From NCBI RefSeq assembly GCF_041260155.1, contig NC_091940.1, positions 3,692,001 through 3,756,000 on the forward strand: 64,000 nt of DNA, in the 5' to 3' direction. The notes beneath the pieces are model-generated. The model ran no database searches. It was not told where the DNA came from and saw nothing but the letters and a program-made list of their open reading frames with translations. Below are positions 50,539 to 63,000 of the stretch, piece after piece. The stretch comes from Ptychodera flava. Lineage: Eukaryota; Hemichordata; Enteropneusta; Ptychoderidae. Numbering within the stretch: the stretch's first letter is position 1; the number at the start of each line of letters is the position of its first letter. The translations under genes were made by a program, and so were the position numbers.

Positions 50539-51949
50539 TTACGTACTGTTTCCACATTTAATAAATACACAGAGACATCGGTAGTATGCGCCTCGAAATT
50601 TAAAGTAAAAGACTTTAACTTTCTCTCAAATTTTCTTATTGGAAAAATTCAACCATTCATTTCCAAAATCAAGAATAAAATTTGGGGGTCTCTGCCAATG
50701 TCGGTACTAGAGAAACAAGTTATATTGACCGATATATGAAATACAAATTGGCCGCAATCCATGTCTTAAAAATACTAAGACCATGAAAGTTTTTCTTACT
50801 CAAAGGGCTTTAAAATTACCCCTACAAGTGGTAGGTCAGAGAAGTGGTAGGTCAGAGAGAAATTGAAAACATCTATCCCCGATGCGCTTTCTACATTAAA
50901 GATTCAAAGTCTTTTACGTAGTTGTGACCTAAAAAGTGCAGTCAGGCAAAAGTATAGCAGTGCAAATCACAGCTGTAAGGTGCAATGAAAATTGTCGAAT
51001 ACATTACAAGAAAGAACTTTGTTTTCGCTTGAATGATTAACGGATTTCATTTGATAATACAATAAAAACTCGGCAAAATCCCAAAATTAACGAATAAATC
51101 ATAAGGTTACACGATATCAACCGACGCTGGCTGTTGTTATTGTTAAGGTAATGTTCAAACCGAAGACAATATAACTGCAAAATTATACATTGGTATGTAT
51201 ACACGATTTGGTCTCTAAAAGACAAGGACCAATGCTTTGACATGTCATGAACATTATTGACAAAGCATCGAGTAACTCTAATATAAGCGTGTGATGTCAT
51301 CTTTATATATCAGAGAAGCCGGTTGAGTAAGCCCACTGTATCTCACCTGATACCACTGACCCTCGCCCTGTTTTCAGATCGATTATGTACTCAGGTGTGG
51401 TGTGAAAATCGACCGGCTGAATTTTCGTGCTATATATAATAATATTGGTTTTCGACGAAAGCCATTAATAGCCCGTGCATCGACCTCATTCCGTAACGAC
51501 CTACATCAATATAAGCCAAAGCAACATTTTAAATGAGTATCATGGGTGTCTACATTTGACTCCCGTCAGCCGAAGAAACTATGTACAGATAGCTATCTTG
51601 AAATGGTCACTTTAAATGACACAAGTTATGCCAAATGTACCTATTATTGCCCGACGCAGACCAGTTACGATTGGCGACATCATCCACCAAGCACCAAGCA
51701 CATTGAATATCAACAGTTAATCTGAAGATGTAAGCTATGGAAAACAGCAAGATGCACCTGTTGCACCGTGATCCAAAATACTTCCAACTTCAAATCCAGT
51801 CTCAGGAAAAACTTTCATTAATAACATGGTGTGACCTCCAAAGCAACAAAAGTTATACGTGCTTTTTTGTAAGGAATGTTGAGTTCCATTCTATTTGATA
51901 TTGTTGCTATGCTGTCAATTGCGAAGGCAACTACTTCAAATAGATTACT
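50539..51949. other. Intergenic, nothing recognised
   Basis: A local 'gtggtaggtcagagaa' duplication occurs at 50,828-50,862. No exon or element ends seen. Confidence 0.45.
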
Positions 51950-52275
51950 TAAGCAATAAAGCACACCCAACGACGGTTTACCACTCGATTTTGACCAGTT
52001 CACGACATATATGCACTCGCTATCGCTCGTGCATATATGAAGTGAACTGGTCAAAATCTCGTGGTATACCGTCGCTGGGAGTGATTTATTACCATTATAT
52101 CATACCAGTATATTGAAATTCTGGCGTGTAACGTCAAAAAACAGATTTTTGCTCAAGCTGAGAGCTCGCGCGTATGCCAGCCGTGGTATATCGCCAATAT
52201 ACCACTTTTCGCGTCTCGACCAATCAGATAGCTGTATTTGCGGCATCAATATACTGGTATGATATAATATCTAAT
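51950..52275. repeat. Dispersed inverted-repeat element, copy 2
   Basis: Same family as 5,540-5,870. Here the first palindrome is well preserved (51,967-52,081): 'cccaacgacggt', 'ttaccac' and 'ttttgaccagttcac' pair with 'gtgaactggtcaaaa', 'gtggtata' and 'ccgtcgctggg'. A second inverted pair, 'ttatatcataccagtatatt' (about 52,095) and 'aatatactggtatgatataa' (about 52,249), encloses a 140-bp stretch containing 'gaccaatcagat'. No coding capacity. Confidence 0.8.
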
Positions 52276-52750
52276 ATTCCTCTGAAATATATTCCATCAA
52301 AATTCCTGAACTTCTTTTGAGTCAAAGGTTTCCAAACTTCGGGAAGGACTCGGCGAATGCTCTGACGCTGATAACGATGTGTTACCGAGTCACACCTTTA
52401 CCAGTTTTGCTGCAGCATCAGTTGACGATGTAACTACACTAACAAAGCAGTCGTCCTCAAAATCATGTGACCAACATGCACGTGTTGCCATCGAACGATA
52501 ACAGGCCTGAACTTGTTAATTTTCATCGTCTTGTAAAATGATGTACCGTTGGAGAACTGGCCATCCTTTGGATTGGTGAACTTAACATTATAACTCCTCT
52601 CCTTTCGTTCGGAATCTTAGTTTTATTCTCAAAGGGCTTCGTGTGTGATTGTGCCAGTCAGCTATGAAGCAATTCATAATTCTCCTTGCCAAGAATAGGT
52701 AAAATTCCGAAATCACTCGATAAGCCCCCTACTGATAAACTAATCCATCC
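52276..52750. other. Intergenic, nothing recognised
   Basis: No gene-like or repeat structure seen. Confidence 0.4.
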
Positions 52751-53240
52751 ATTTGTTACTTCCATGACTTGACTATTGTAACAGTCTGTCCTAAGGTATT
52801 ACAAATGACCAACTAAATCGTCTGCAGTCTGTTCACAATGGCGCAGCACGTCTTGTCACAGGTACACGCAAATATGACCACTTCACTCCTGTTTAATTGA
52901 TTTACACTGATTACCTGTGAAAGCTCGTATAATTTTCGAATCTTTTTGACCACTTTTAACATTGTCAGATGTGATGCACCTCTAACACGTATGTACTAAC
53001 AAGAGATGAGATTTTCTGAGAAATTACGTGTAACTCCTCCTCGCTATTATTTTTATAAGCTTTTTCGGTATGTGAACCCGTTTGCCATGGAACGCACTAC
53101 TTTCAGAAATGCGCTGTGCCAGAAATGTTACACCTTATAAAAGTAGTGTGAACACCTTTCTTTTTACCAAATTTACTCGTAATTGTGGTTTTTCAGTTTT
53201 TAGCTGTCTTTTTACGTATCTTTTCAAACTGTTGTCGCAC
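52750..53240 (+). mobile_element. LINE fossil (CR1/L2-like 3' end)
   Basis: Translated in plus frames, the stretch carries the typical C-terminal end of CR1/L2-clade reverse transcriptases: 'LDYCNS', 'QLNRLQSVHNGAARLVTGTR' and 'YDHFTPV', then remnants of 'LHWLPVKARI', 'FSEKLRVTPP' and 'THLSFYQ' in shifting frames with several stops. It is clearly dead and 5'-truncated. Relatives normally end with 'LP-x-x-R-x-x-x-S-x-x-x-F-K-x-x-LK-x-x-LF', of which the last part is visible near 53,150. Confidence 0.8.
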
Positions 53241-53283
53241 TCAGACTTTTCTGGAGTGCGTCTCTTAAGAACTCAATATTATG

Positions 53284-53289
<6 letters not shown>

Positions 53290-53360
<71 letters not shown>

Positions 53361-53361
53361 A
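53290..53361. repeat. Compound (CT)n(AT)n microsatellite
   Basis: About 54 bp CT then about 18 bp TA. Confidence 0.97.
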
Positions 53362-53420
53362 GTATACAGGTGTCTTCATTGGATATTACAGTGCTCTATA
53401 CAGAAAACAGAGCGTAATGA

Positions 53421-54140
53421 ATCCGTGGCACTTTAGGCCAACCATATTTCCATGTGAAAATCACTGAAAGACATGGAAAGGCGTGTCCAAATTGCATTCT
53501 GTTTCTGATTTCGGGTCTAAGGAAATAACATTTTAAAGCAAATTTTACATAAATCACCATCAATTTGTGAAAACATTGGGAAATTGAAATTACGTAATTG
53601 CGCGATACATTTTGCGGCCAGGTATTTTTCTAGTTTGGCCAGACAAAACACTTGTAATCGGCTATAAATTGATGTTTGCGAGTGTTGAATAACAATATTG
53701 CGCGTGATGTAGCAACTTTAATCAGTGGCATATTAGGCCAACCGTATTTCTATATGGAAATCACAGAAAGACATAGAAAAGTAGGCCAATATTGTTACGG
53801 ATTTCGGGCTAAAGGATATAACGGTTTAAAGTGATTTTTACAAAAATCGCTGCGAATTTGTGAACGAATTCGAAAATTATAATTACGCGAGGTGCGAGAT
53901 ACATTTTGCGGCCAGGCATTTTTGTAGTTTGGAAAAAGAAAACATTTTTGTGTGGAATCGGCTTTAAATTGATGTTTACGAGTTTCGAATATCAATCTTA
54001 AGCTTGCGCATGAAGTAGTTGCTGCTGTGCGATGTGTTCAGTCTTATGCGCGCAACAATATCGAATATTGCAATTTTATACAAATCCGTGGCATTTCCGG
54101 GCCAACCGAATTTTAATGTCGAAATCAAGGAAGCAATTCT
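53421..54140. repeat. Tandem repeat of a ~300-bp unit, about 2.2 copies
   Basis: Units start with '(a)atccgtggca-ttt-ggccaacc' near 53,421, 53,725 and 54,082. Shared internal landmarks: 'gatttcggg', 'gatacattttgcggccaggyattttt', 'aatcggctwtaaattgatgtt'. Divergence between copies is substantial, so this is an old duplication. No coding frame is kept. Confidence 0.8.
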
Positions 54141-54581
54141 GAAATATCGTCATATTTCTTTTTCGTGATTGTCGTTTTAGAGTTGGCATATCCAACTACG
54201 GATTTTACATGTAACACCACACCGTGCATTACGCGACCAGCTTATAAAGTTGATGATGATATTGGAGAACTAACGCGTATTGGCTCGAAATCGAATACAC
54301 ATGCATTGTTCGCATGAGCCTGCCTGCAGTATGTCGCTGCTTGGGAGGCAATATTTATTAACTATATATTTTTGTCAGCGTAGCTACCTTCGCATCGCAT
54401 CACAGTGCTTGCGCTGTTAAAATCTCTGCCTCCCAGCGTTAGACGATAATTCTTTTCCAATTTATTTTGTTTTCATGAAGTTCAGACCACCTTAACAAAA
54501 AGTGAGGCCTAGACGATGTGTAGTTTAAATGCATTCGCACAAGGGATGGAGAAACGGGGTGGAGATAGGGCTTGAACTAAG

Positions 54582-54582
<1 letters not shown>

Positions 54583-54642
<60 letters not shown>
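54583..54642. repeat. (GA)n microsatellite
   Basis: About 60 bp of GA dinucleotides upstream of the pseudokinase gene. Confidence 0.98.
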
Positions 54643-54647
<5 letters not shown>

Positions 54648-54750
54648 AAAAACAAACAAGAGAGCGATATGAAAACAAACAGAGGGGGAAGGGTAAAAAA
54701 TTTCGTCAGCTAGGAGGTGAACGCAACACCGGAAACATACATACATACAG

Positions 54751-54784
54751 ACATGCAAATGACATGCAAATGAGATGCAAATGA
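54751..54784. promoter_or_regulatory. Triple ATGCAAAT octamer, 11-bp period
   Basis: Three consecutive octamers ATGCAAAT at 54,753-54,760, 54,764-54,771 and 54,775-54,782, exactly 11 bp apart. ATGCAAAT is the classical POU-domain (Oct) binding site; the 11-bp period places all three on nearly the same face of the helix. It lies about 640 bp upstream of the pseudokinase start codon. Confidence 0.5.
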
Positions 54785-55104
54785 ACTGATCACGAGTCAG
54801 GAGAAAGACTACTTTCTTATTCCCGTCCAATTTATGTAATTTTGTCACTGTAATATAAACAACACTGCATCTGAGTCTGCTTTATCCAACCTACAGCGGT
54901 AGACGCCGGAAAACCAAGGAGTATCGTGAGAATTGAATAAAGAAGGTAAACAACTAGATGCTTTTCTACGAATGTGATTCTAATGCCATGGTGTTACATA
55001 CAACAGTTGATCGTTTGACCCGTGTCGTCTGCACACAAAAATGACGTATTCTATCTGTAAATAATACTGTCGTGGGTCACATGTCTAGATCACGTGATTG
55101 ATAT

Positions 55105-55395
55105 CAAAGAATTACTTTGTTCCAAAATCTGCACTTCGAATCATAAGTGCGTACGCGACATTAGAATACAACTCGAGATATGCCGTGTCGTCATCCGCGC
55201 GATAACCGGAGATCGAACTTTCTGCCAATCAGCGTCCTGCATTACTGTTCGATAGGCGTACGCACCGCAATGTTCCATACCGTGCTGTGTAAACAAACAA
55301 AGTGTCGTCTCAAGTACCACGGTGGGGTTACGTTTCGTCTCCAGGAAAACGTTCTTTCGTAAAAATTACGCGTTTTTAACTTTACTATCTCAACA
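55105..55395 (+). promoter_or_regulatory. Promoter of the pseudokinase gene
   Basis: Aligned with 29,930-30,281 of the duplicate. Conserved motifs: CCAATCAGCG (55,225-55,234, NF-Y-type box about 170 bp before the ATG) and TGTAAACAAACA (55,288-55,299, forkhead-type). No TATA box. The start codon at 55,396 follows 'ctatctcaaca', also conserved. Confidence 0.6.
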
Positions 55396-57330
55396 ATGTT
55401 ATCAGCTCGAAAACGCCTTCGTATAGCTGCTGGGACATGCAGACATATCGTCCGGAACCTTTTCCGCCGCCAATCCTGTGCGTCAGGGATCCGGAAGACT
55501 GGTGAGCGGCCCGAACAAATGGTGAGTTTAACATCAGACTATTAGCATCCACAATGTTGTACATGTTATTGGATATGAGGTCAACCGAAATCTACCAAGT
55601 TCATTGACCTTAGAATAAAAAGTAATATTCCCTTTTGTCTTTTCAGACCGTTATTGAACATGCAACCAAGCAAAGTGAATGTGTCGGCAAGGAGTTCTAT
55701 TTCGATTCCTTGAAAATTTCTTCTCAGAAAGGTATGTTGATTTCTAGTTGTTTTTTACAATTCTATTTTTCTTCCATGTTTTCGCAAGAATTTCACTATT
55801 TTTATTTTCCGAGGCTCATTATTTAAAATCATTTGATAAAGTGCAGCAAGCGAAATGTTTGTAGCAATGTCATACTTACGTTGGGAAAACATCGAGTTCT
55901 GTGCACTACAAATTACCGGTTTACAATGATTTACGCCTGAAATACAACGTAAGTTACACCGCAGGAAGATATCAACAATGTCAAGAACAAACTCTCATTG
56001 ATCATCTGTTATTTGTGAATTTTGCGTATTTAAAGTATATATTTTATTTATTAAGACAGAATGACTGTTAAACTCCCCGTGCTTGTTTCTTTAAACGGAA
56101 TGGTCACATTTACGATGGCTTTCCCTTGTTTTACCGACAGTCTCACCGACGTCAACTAATGGAAAACTAACAACTGACCATGACATGGCTAACGTCGTTA
56201 AAAACATACGACAATCTTTCTCTGACGACGAGTTCGCATCTTTGCTCGGTAAGCAACACTTTCAGATTCTGGCATAAGTGTGTAATTAGTGAATGTTGTG
56301 TATGTATTCGTGATTGTGTATATTAGAGTGCATAAGTGAGTGTATATATGTGTGTATGAGATTTTAAGTTGCGCAACAAATAAGTCATCACACTCGCCTT
56401 TATTAGACAATATTTATATGCATTGATTCAATCCTATAGATCCATTGACCTTTGATCTAATAGTATACTGAGAAAAGTATCATAACCAAAATAACGGGGG
56501 AAAGTAACGTAGATTTCTGCCCAGTGTTTTCGTTGCACACATGAAAACATACTTTGTGATATGTTGTTGTATCAGCGTGTTTCTTGAGGTTGGAACTATG
56601 GACATTATCTACGTTTTACTCTTGTAGGTTTGCCATTCATCGATCGACGTTCGTTGAAATTTGGTGAAGTTGTTGACGAAGGTCCACTCTGCAAAGTTCA
56701 CATCGTAACCCGTAGCAACGATGAGATGAGTGTAAGAGTAATGGACCGCAAATTGCTTGAACATGAGGGCGCAATTCTAGGGTAGGCATACGTAGTTTAC
56801 TGTTTTCTCATCGATTTAAAATTCCCTTTGATATTCAGAGGAATGTAAAGAAAGGCATGACATAATGTGAATCTAACAAGTGTATAAATTAATACCGAAT
56901 CGCACACAACCTTTAATCATTCACATATAGACATGCACTATTTATTTGTGTATTAATGCTTTATCTGTGATATTACAGTGTACTGCCCGGTTGCGACAGC
57001 TTCCCTGTCTTGCATGGTATCACCTCATTGGACGATAACAACTATGGTATCGTCCAGGATATGACGTATGGAGAAGACATGGAGATGATGAGATTCAACG
57101 GTGACCTGGTAAGATTCAACTCAATTTTCACAGTGAACTCAACCTAGATGGAAAATGTTAGATTTTTCCGAGAGTAAAGTGTTAAAAAATTTCATTCTCA
57201 GATAAATTTGTTCACCATAAGAGACGATAGTGACGGAAGACGTGGAATTAATAATTGCACCACCACTACCAAAACCGTCATGATCATGATCATCATCATG
57301 ATCATCATCATGATCATGATCATCATCATT

Positions 57331-57369
<39 letters not shown>

Positions 57370-58225
57370 GTCGTCATCATCATCATCATCATCTTTTTCC
57401 ATGACTACAGGAGCAGTTCTCTTTGGACCAAAAACTCCAGTTGGCCTCACAGTTGTGTGCTGCAGTGGCTCATATGCACAGTGTCGGCATCGTTCACCAG
57501 AATATCTGTCCTCAAAGTATCATTGTAAGTCAGTTCCTAAATTTATTTTAGGTCACCTGGAATGCAAATGTTAAAACATTTCTGGTATAAAGTATTTGCT
57601 TTCACTCTGTGCTTTTTTAGTGTTGCGCCTTTGTCTGCTGTCTTCCTCATGTTTTAAGCGACGATACTCGTTTTCGTAGTGTCAACATATTCATCCAAAA
57701 AGTTTAATTTTTCACAAGTTTAATTTATGTTGACTGAAGGTTACCTTTAACATGAATTTGATTATCTTTGTTTAATAGATCAACAAGAAGACCTTGAAAG
57801 TCAGTCTTAGAGACTTTACCAACGCGGAAAAGCTATATGACGCCGGTAAAAGTCGTGGATTGGGAGAGTTACCGTACATGGCTCCCGAAGCAATCCTGGA
57901 CAGAGGCGAAACATCATTCAAGGAGGACATATGGAGCCTCGGTTTGGTCCTGGCGTTGTTGTTCACCGGTCGTAAACCATACAATTCTGAACTGTTCGGC
58001 TTGGAGGATTTCATGGATCTCCACATTGCAAACCAAAACAGACCACGATACGCTCAGAAAAGACCAACCAGTGTTGATTTGAAACGCTATCAGGGACAGG
58101 GAACACTGATTGAACAAGTCGGAATGCTGATAAATCTATCAGTTTGTTCAACACCTGAGCTCAGACCATCAGCAAAGTATCTCTCAGCCGCTTTTACAAT
58201 GTTTCAAAGCGCAGCAGAAGCATAG
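55396..58225 (+). CDS. Pseudokinase (protein-kinase-fold, catalytically degenerate), complete, seven exons
   Basis: Exons: 55,396-55,521; 55,647-55,731; 56,141-56,248; 56,628-56,781; 56,979-57,108; 57,411-57,524; 57,779-58,225. All junction phases agree and give about 387 residues. Residues 1-42 are basic (RHIVRNLFRRQSC); about 43-106 form a low-complexity linker. The kinase-like domain follows: KFGEVVDEGPLCKVHIV (glycine-loop region), SVRVMDRKLLEHEGAIL (the VAIK lysine is replaced), LQLASQLCAAVAHMHSVGIV with HQNICPQSII (HRD-x-K-x-x-N becomes HQN-x-C-x-x-S), VSLRDFTNAEKL (DFG becomes DFT), LPYMAPEAI (APE kept), EDIWSLGLVLALLFTGRKPY (C-lobe helix F) and RPSAKYL. Loss of Lys, catalytic Asp and DFG glycine in a frame without stops argues for a conserved non-catalytic role, perhaps a scaffold. 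The polyadenylation signal AATAAA is at 58,334-58,339. I do not recognise the subfamily. Last-exon structure is well supported. Confidence 0.9.
57268..57391. repeat. (ATC)n tract in a pseudokinase intron
   Basis: Imperfect ATC/ATG array just before the exon-6 acceptor, equivalent to 31,331-31,395 in the pseudogene. Open frames across it are artefacts. Confidence 0.9.
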
Positions 58226-59144
58226 CATACATCACTGTATGTTTCTTTTATTAATTTGTTTATTTTTTTCATTTAATTTTTGATGTCAGACAAATCACTG
58301 TGACCTGACACCATGTATTGAGACAAATGTAGCAATAAACCTTACATTAATAGTTGTCTGTATCGTGCACCATGTTGAAGTGTATGGAGAGAGTTTACGT
58401 TAGCAGAGAGTTGTATCGGCCAATAATGAAAGTGTCCTTGTAGCGTTTCTTATGACATCTACATTACGTTTAAAACATGAACAACAGCACAACACTTATG
58501 TTCGTTGAATTTTATTGGTCATCAACAACAACAACAACATGACTAATAAACATAAAAAACAATACAAACAACAACAACAACAACAACAACCAGATTTCTG
58601 GGGTCCTTGTGGTTGGCTATGTAAAGTTCGATGTTATTCAACAACTGAATTCTAAGCCGGACTTCAGTTGTAGAATCTGAAAATTCTATGACGCAATGGA
58701 TCCCTGACGAACACACTCAAGAACACGTTATTTTGACTCCTTTAATTTTCGGCGAAATTGCATACAGATGCAGATACAGTACAGACAGTTTACAGATAAG
58801 GAAACGGTTTGAATAAACAAAACAAAATTACACAGCAGATAAATTTGTGGGTGAATGAACGAAATTACATGGTCAAATAAAACAAACTCAATGTAGAGGA
58901 ATTAAATTACAAACAATATTCTACACGCACAGATTTTCGTAACTTTCACCGAATATCATTCATTGTGTCACCTTCATCGAGAAAATCCTCTTCTGGATTG
59001 GGAATTTGCTATCTACGATACGATACTGAAGTTTCCCGACGGCCATACTGGTACATAAATGCCACGTCATCGTACAGAAGAAGCAACGTCTATTTACCTG
59101 CACACTTTGAGAAGGAGTTTTGATAAACGGAAAAGAACATTTAC
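58226..59144. other. Pseudokinase 3' region and intergenic
   Basis: The poly(A) signal at 58,334 probably ends the upstream gene. (AAC)n runs are at about 58,527-58,541 and 58,569-58,591. Otherwise nothing recognised up to the candidate exon at 59,145. Confidence 0.5.
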
Positions 59145-59474
59145 CTCGGATTGTGACATTTTCGATAGCCAGTTGTGCAAGAACAGCAAAAAGCTGAAAC
59201 CGTGACCCAATAAATCGTGCGCAACGGAGATGATTGAACCCGGAGCAAGCAAAACCAGGGCTAATTTGAATATTCAGCTCAACACCTGCACGAAAGCTAA
59301 ACGCCTCATGTATTAAGAATACGCAACCATACGCTACATTAAAATCTACACAAAGGGACTTGCAAGCACACCACTTGTCAATTCGTACTCGGTGCTCTGT
59401 TCTGGCAAAGCTATAGTATTCGTAGTTAGTTTTAATACAATTAAGGGAGAGGAATAGGAAACAGTTCTCGTTGT
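59145..59474 (-). CDS. Candidate Cys-rich exon, unassigned
   Basis: A 330-nt open stretch bounded by a plausible acceptor ('ctgttccag') and donor (GAG|GTAAAT), phase 1 at both ends. The translation has about nine cysteines (NENCFLFLSLNCIKTNYEYY, WCACKSLCVDF, FACSGFNHLRCARF) and ends LAIENVTIRG. It lies just downstream of the A-B module gene on the same strand and phase, so it might be a further exon of it or of another gene, but it resembles none of the modules. It may also be chance. Confidence 0.25.
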
Positions 59475-60076
59475 CTGGAACAGAAAGTGAAGAAAATAGA
59501 AAATATTTTCAAAAGTTACAGGTATCATCCCTCTAAACTATTCTAGATTTCGGGAGGAGGCAACTCTTCTGCTTCCTTATGCTACATGTAACTAATAACC
59601 AATGCTTTACAAGCCTCCCTATGGCATTCAAGTTTGAAAACTACAACAGTTAAGGAGTTTCCACAGCTTCACTGTTAAAGAAAACAAACTAAAACACAAT
59701 TACTCAGCCATGGAAACCTCTGTCTGGGGTAATCATTGTCGCAGTTCAACGTCAGATTTGTTGACTGCAGCAGTTATTTCTGTTAAGATAGAATGCACCC
59801 AAGGGACAAATATTCAGACTCTAAAACTGTATGCACTTTTTCGTTCGATATTCAGAATCTCAATTTTGATTACAATACTATGCTGATATATTATTGTGGT
59901 ATGTCCAATTTCCGATAACGTATAATTATTTGTGCATAATAATAGAAATTGAAAGAACCATGCATGCAATAGAATACACATTTAGTTTTCTTTTCAGAGA
60001 AAACGTCTGTTGTGGAAAAAAGGAAGATCTTCCGAATGTCCGCAGTACCATTTTGCGATTCCTTGAAGACAGGTCT

Positions 60077-63000
60077 CTATACATCTTTCTTGACTTCGAT
60101 CGGTTTTACTTCATGGTTTGTATGTATGGACTTTACACCAAAGTTATAATGAATGACGTCACTATCTGGATATGGTTGCCAAAAACCTGGAAGTTTCCTT
60201 TCACGACAGATAACCTCATTCTTGTCGTTCTGTGTTACTTCAAACTCATTAATTTCACTTCCCGCCTTGAAGACAACAGCGAAATCAAAGCCGTATACCG
60301 TTATCCTTGCGTTTTTCAGTATCTATGACATAAAGACATAACGTTTAGGAACCAAAGCCGTGCAACAAATACTGTGTATGATGAATATTAATCGTACGTT
60401 GTCCTTTTTTTCGCACTTCTATCTTTGCAATATTACACACTGTGAATGTACGACCACTCAAATGTCATACGGGTGCCTGGTTGAGCGTTAACTTTTATCT
60501 AACCCAAAATTCAAATTGGCAGATATGATATTTTCTTTATTGCATACTTTGATACAGATCAACTTACCAAGTCATCTTTCTGATGAATGAGAGCGTTACA
60601 AAACAACAATATTCGCCGACTGTCTTCATCGAGAGGTCTCTCAGGGTTTCTTTGACCAAGGGAGGTGATGACTCGATGTACATGCTCAAAACTTATCGCC
60701 GGTTTGCAGTCTTCGACATGTGACACTGAACATAAAAGATATGTTGGTAGATTGTAAATTTCGTGTCAAATTACTGGTCCTTTAATGCCAATCGATAGAG
60801 GTTAATTCAAATACTACCTCGAGGGCCACTTATGTCCTTGTAAAATTACTAAGCGTATACCGGTATATATGTACCTCTTGTAAGAGTGTATTATCTTCAA
60901 CTTCAGATTCGTGGTATGCGGTTTACCCAAGTTTTCCCGTGACAGAATTGACTAAGGGAGTATTCATTTTGGGGAGAGGCGGCGAGTTAATTTTTACAAA
61001 ATGGTTAAGGGGCAGATTTTACAGTAGACAGTGTGAGGGGTTTACGTTTTACCAAAGACATTTATGGAGCTATATCATCGCTAAAGTAGAACCGAAAATT
61101 CAAACAAAAATCGAATAAAATATGGTTTATTCTGCATGCAGACTGGGATCAATATAAATAAGATTCTATCAGCAACATGCAGTGCTGGTTGTAATGGCAA
61201 ACAAACTAGCACAAATCCCGGCTATAACAAAAAACCCCAGTTTGACAGATGTCAAGTGGACTACACAGTATGTCTCTCTATCTGTAGCTTACAACTAGTT
61301 TTTCAGCATTTTTTGCTCTGGGTATCAACTTTAGTTCCTTGCTCAACCTCCAACAGCAGAATGGAATGACAAGTGTTTAGCTTCTCAACAAAGGCAATAT
61401 GTGTATAGGTAGCATTGTTATTGTTCAAATTGCACTTAAGTCCAGACTTGAATTTATTTGTCAACAATAACAATGGTCGTGCCAGACATGGGAGGCTATG
61501 GTTACCATCAATACACTGAATATTTTAGGATTCTACGAGGAGTTGAACAAGAAACTTGAGTTAACTACACAAAGCAAAATTCTGCAAAAATAGCCAAAAG
61601 TTGCAGATACAGTGTCGACAGTGCAAAGTTATTTGGTTGAAGTGTTACGATTCAGCGCGATCTTGACGGAGCATCACAGCTACATCACAATTGTTTATTT
61701 ACAAATCAAACCAAATCAATGATTTTGACCGGAGGGTCACAGTTTACAATTGATGAATTGAGGGTATCATATTTTACAATGAATACTGTAAGGGGCCTCA
61801 ACTTTACAATGCCCCTCTCCTTAACTAATGAAACTCCTTAATCAGCATCGAAAATATATCCATGATTGTGAAGAGAACGGCAGGGTCACTATGTCTTCAA
61901 GGTGTTGGATGCCTTACCTTTATTTGCGTCGACAGAAGTTTGATTGTCCATGTGTTCAAATGCAACGACATCCTCATGAGTTTTGGGGACAGTATTTGTG
62001 TCGTCTATTGACTCAACGCACAAAGGTTCGTGTTTGTCGTTTACAGTGATTTCAAACTTATTTACTTCAGTTCCAGATTTGAAAACGACGAGGAGATTTT
62101 CACCATACACAGAAATTCTTGCGTTCTCCCATACCTTGTTTCAGTTAAAAGAAACACATAGATTAAACTTTCCGCAGACGACGGCGTTCAAATATTATCG
62201 AAATATTCGATTGCATTAAATGCCATGAACCTTATGGCAATAAGCAAAATGGTTTCCTGTAATTGTCGCCGAGAAAGAAAAGCACTCATCCGCGCACTAG
62301 TCGCAAGGTAACTCCTGCTTTTGAATATATCAGTGCACAGGTAATAAAGACAATGAGTTCTGAAAGGTAAATTTTTATAAATATTGACGATTTCTTTTTC
62401 TAATGAAAAATTAGAGTTCAATAACATACATCATGCATTTCTCCTTACTCACAATATTTTGGACTGTACAATTAAAGTATTTACCTAGAACTTGGCCGCA
62501 GTGCAAATTCAGACAGACTTGACGTCTCTCTGTGAATTAAGTTGAAAACACACTCGTGACAGTATGCCATTCAATATACTCACAGTCAATGGTTTCTCTT
62601 TCAGCAAGGTAAGACAGTATCTCAAGCAAGTCTCGTCAATCACGTGATGACTACTCGACATCAATAATTCAATCAATACGTCCAGGACTTGCTCGGCAGT
62701 TATCAACGAATTACAGTCGACGTACTTCACATCTGTCAGAAAAAAAACTTACGTTGTGAAAACAGTTCAAATCGTCAAGATAGATGTTCTTTGTTCGTCA
62801 CTGCTACATTACTCCTTGCCTGCAATCACTTACAGTAAAAATATCCTTATCCACAACAATTTTTGATGATAATGGTGTTTGGTTTTACAGAATTTGTTCA
62901 AAAATATCAGCTGTATTTGTTGTACTTGTGCTTTTTTCGACAACAATGATGAAGTCAGAGGTTTTGTTTGTCTTGATTGGTGGGAGGTACTAGTTACGTA

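Noticed and set aside
57139-57450. Poly-Asp / poly-Met / poly-Ile frames
   Set aside because: Translation of the ATC microsatellite in the pseudokinase intron; splice sites show it is intronic.
61828-62219. Plus-strand frames over the B2 exon
   Set aside because: Shadows of the minus-strand exon; the minus reading is supported by module similarity and phase.
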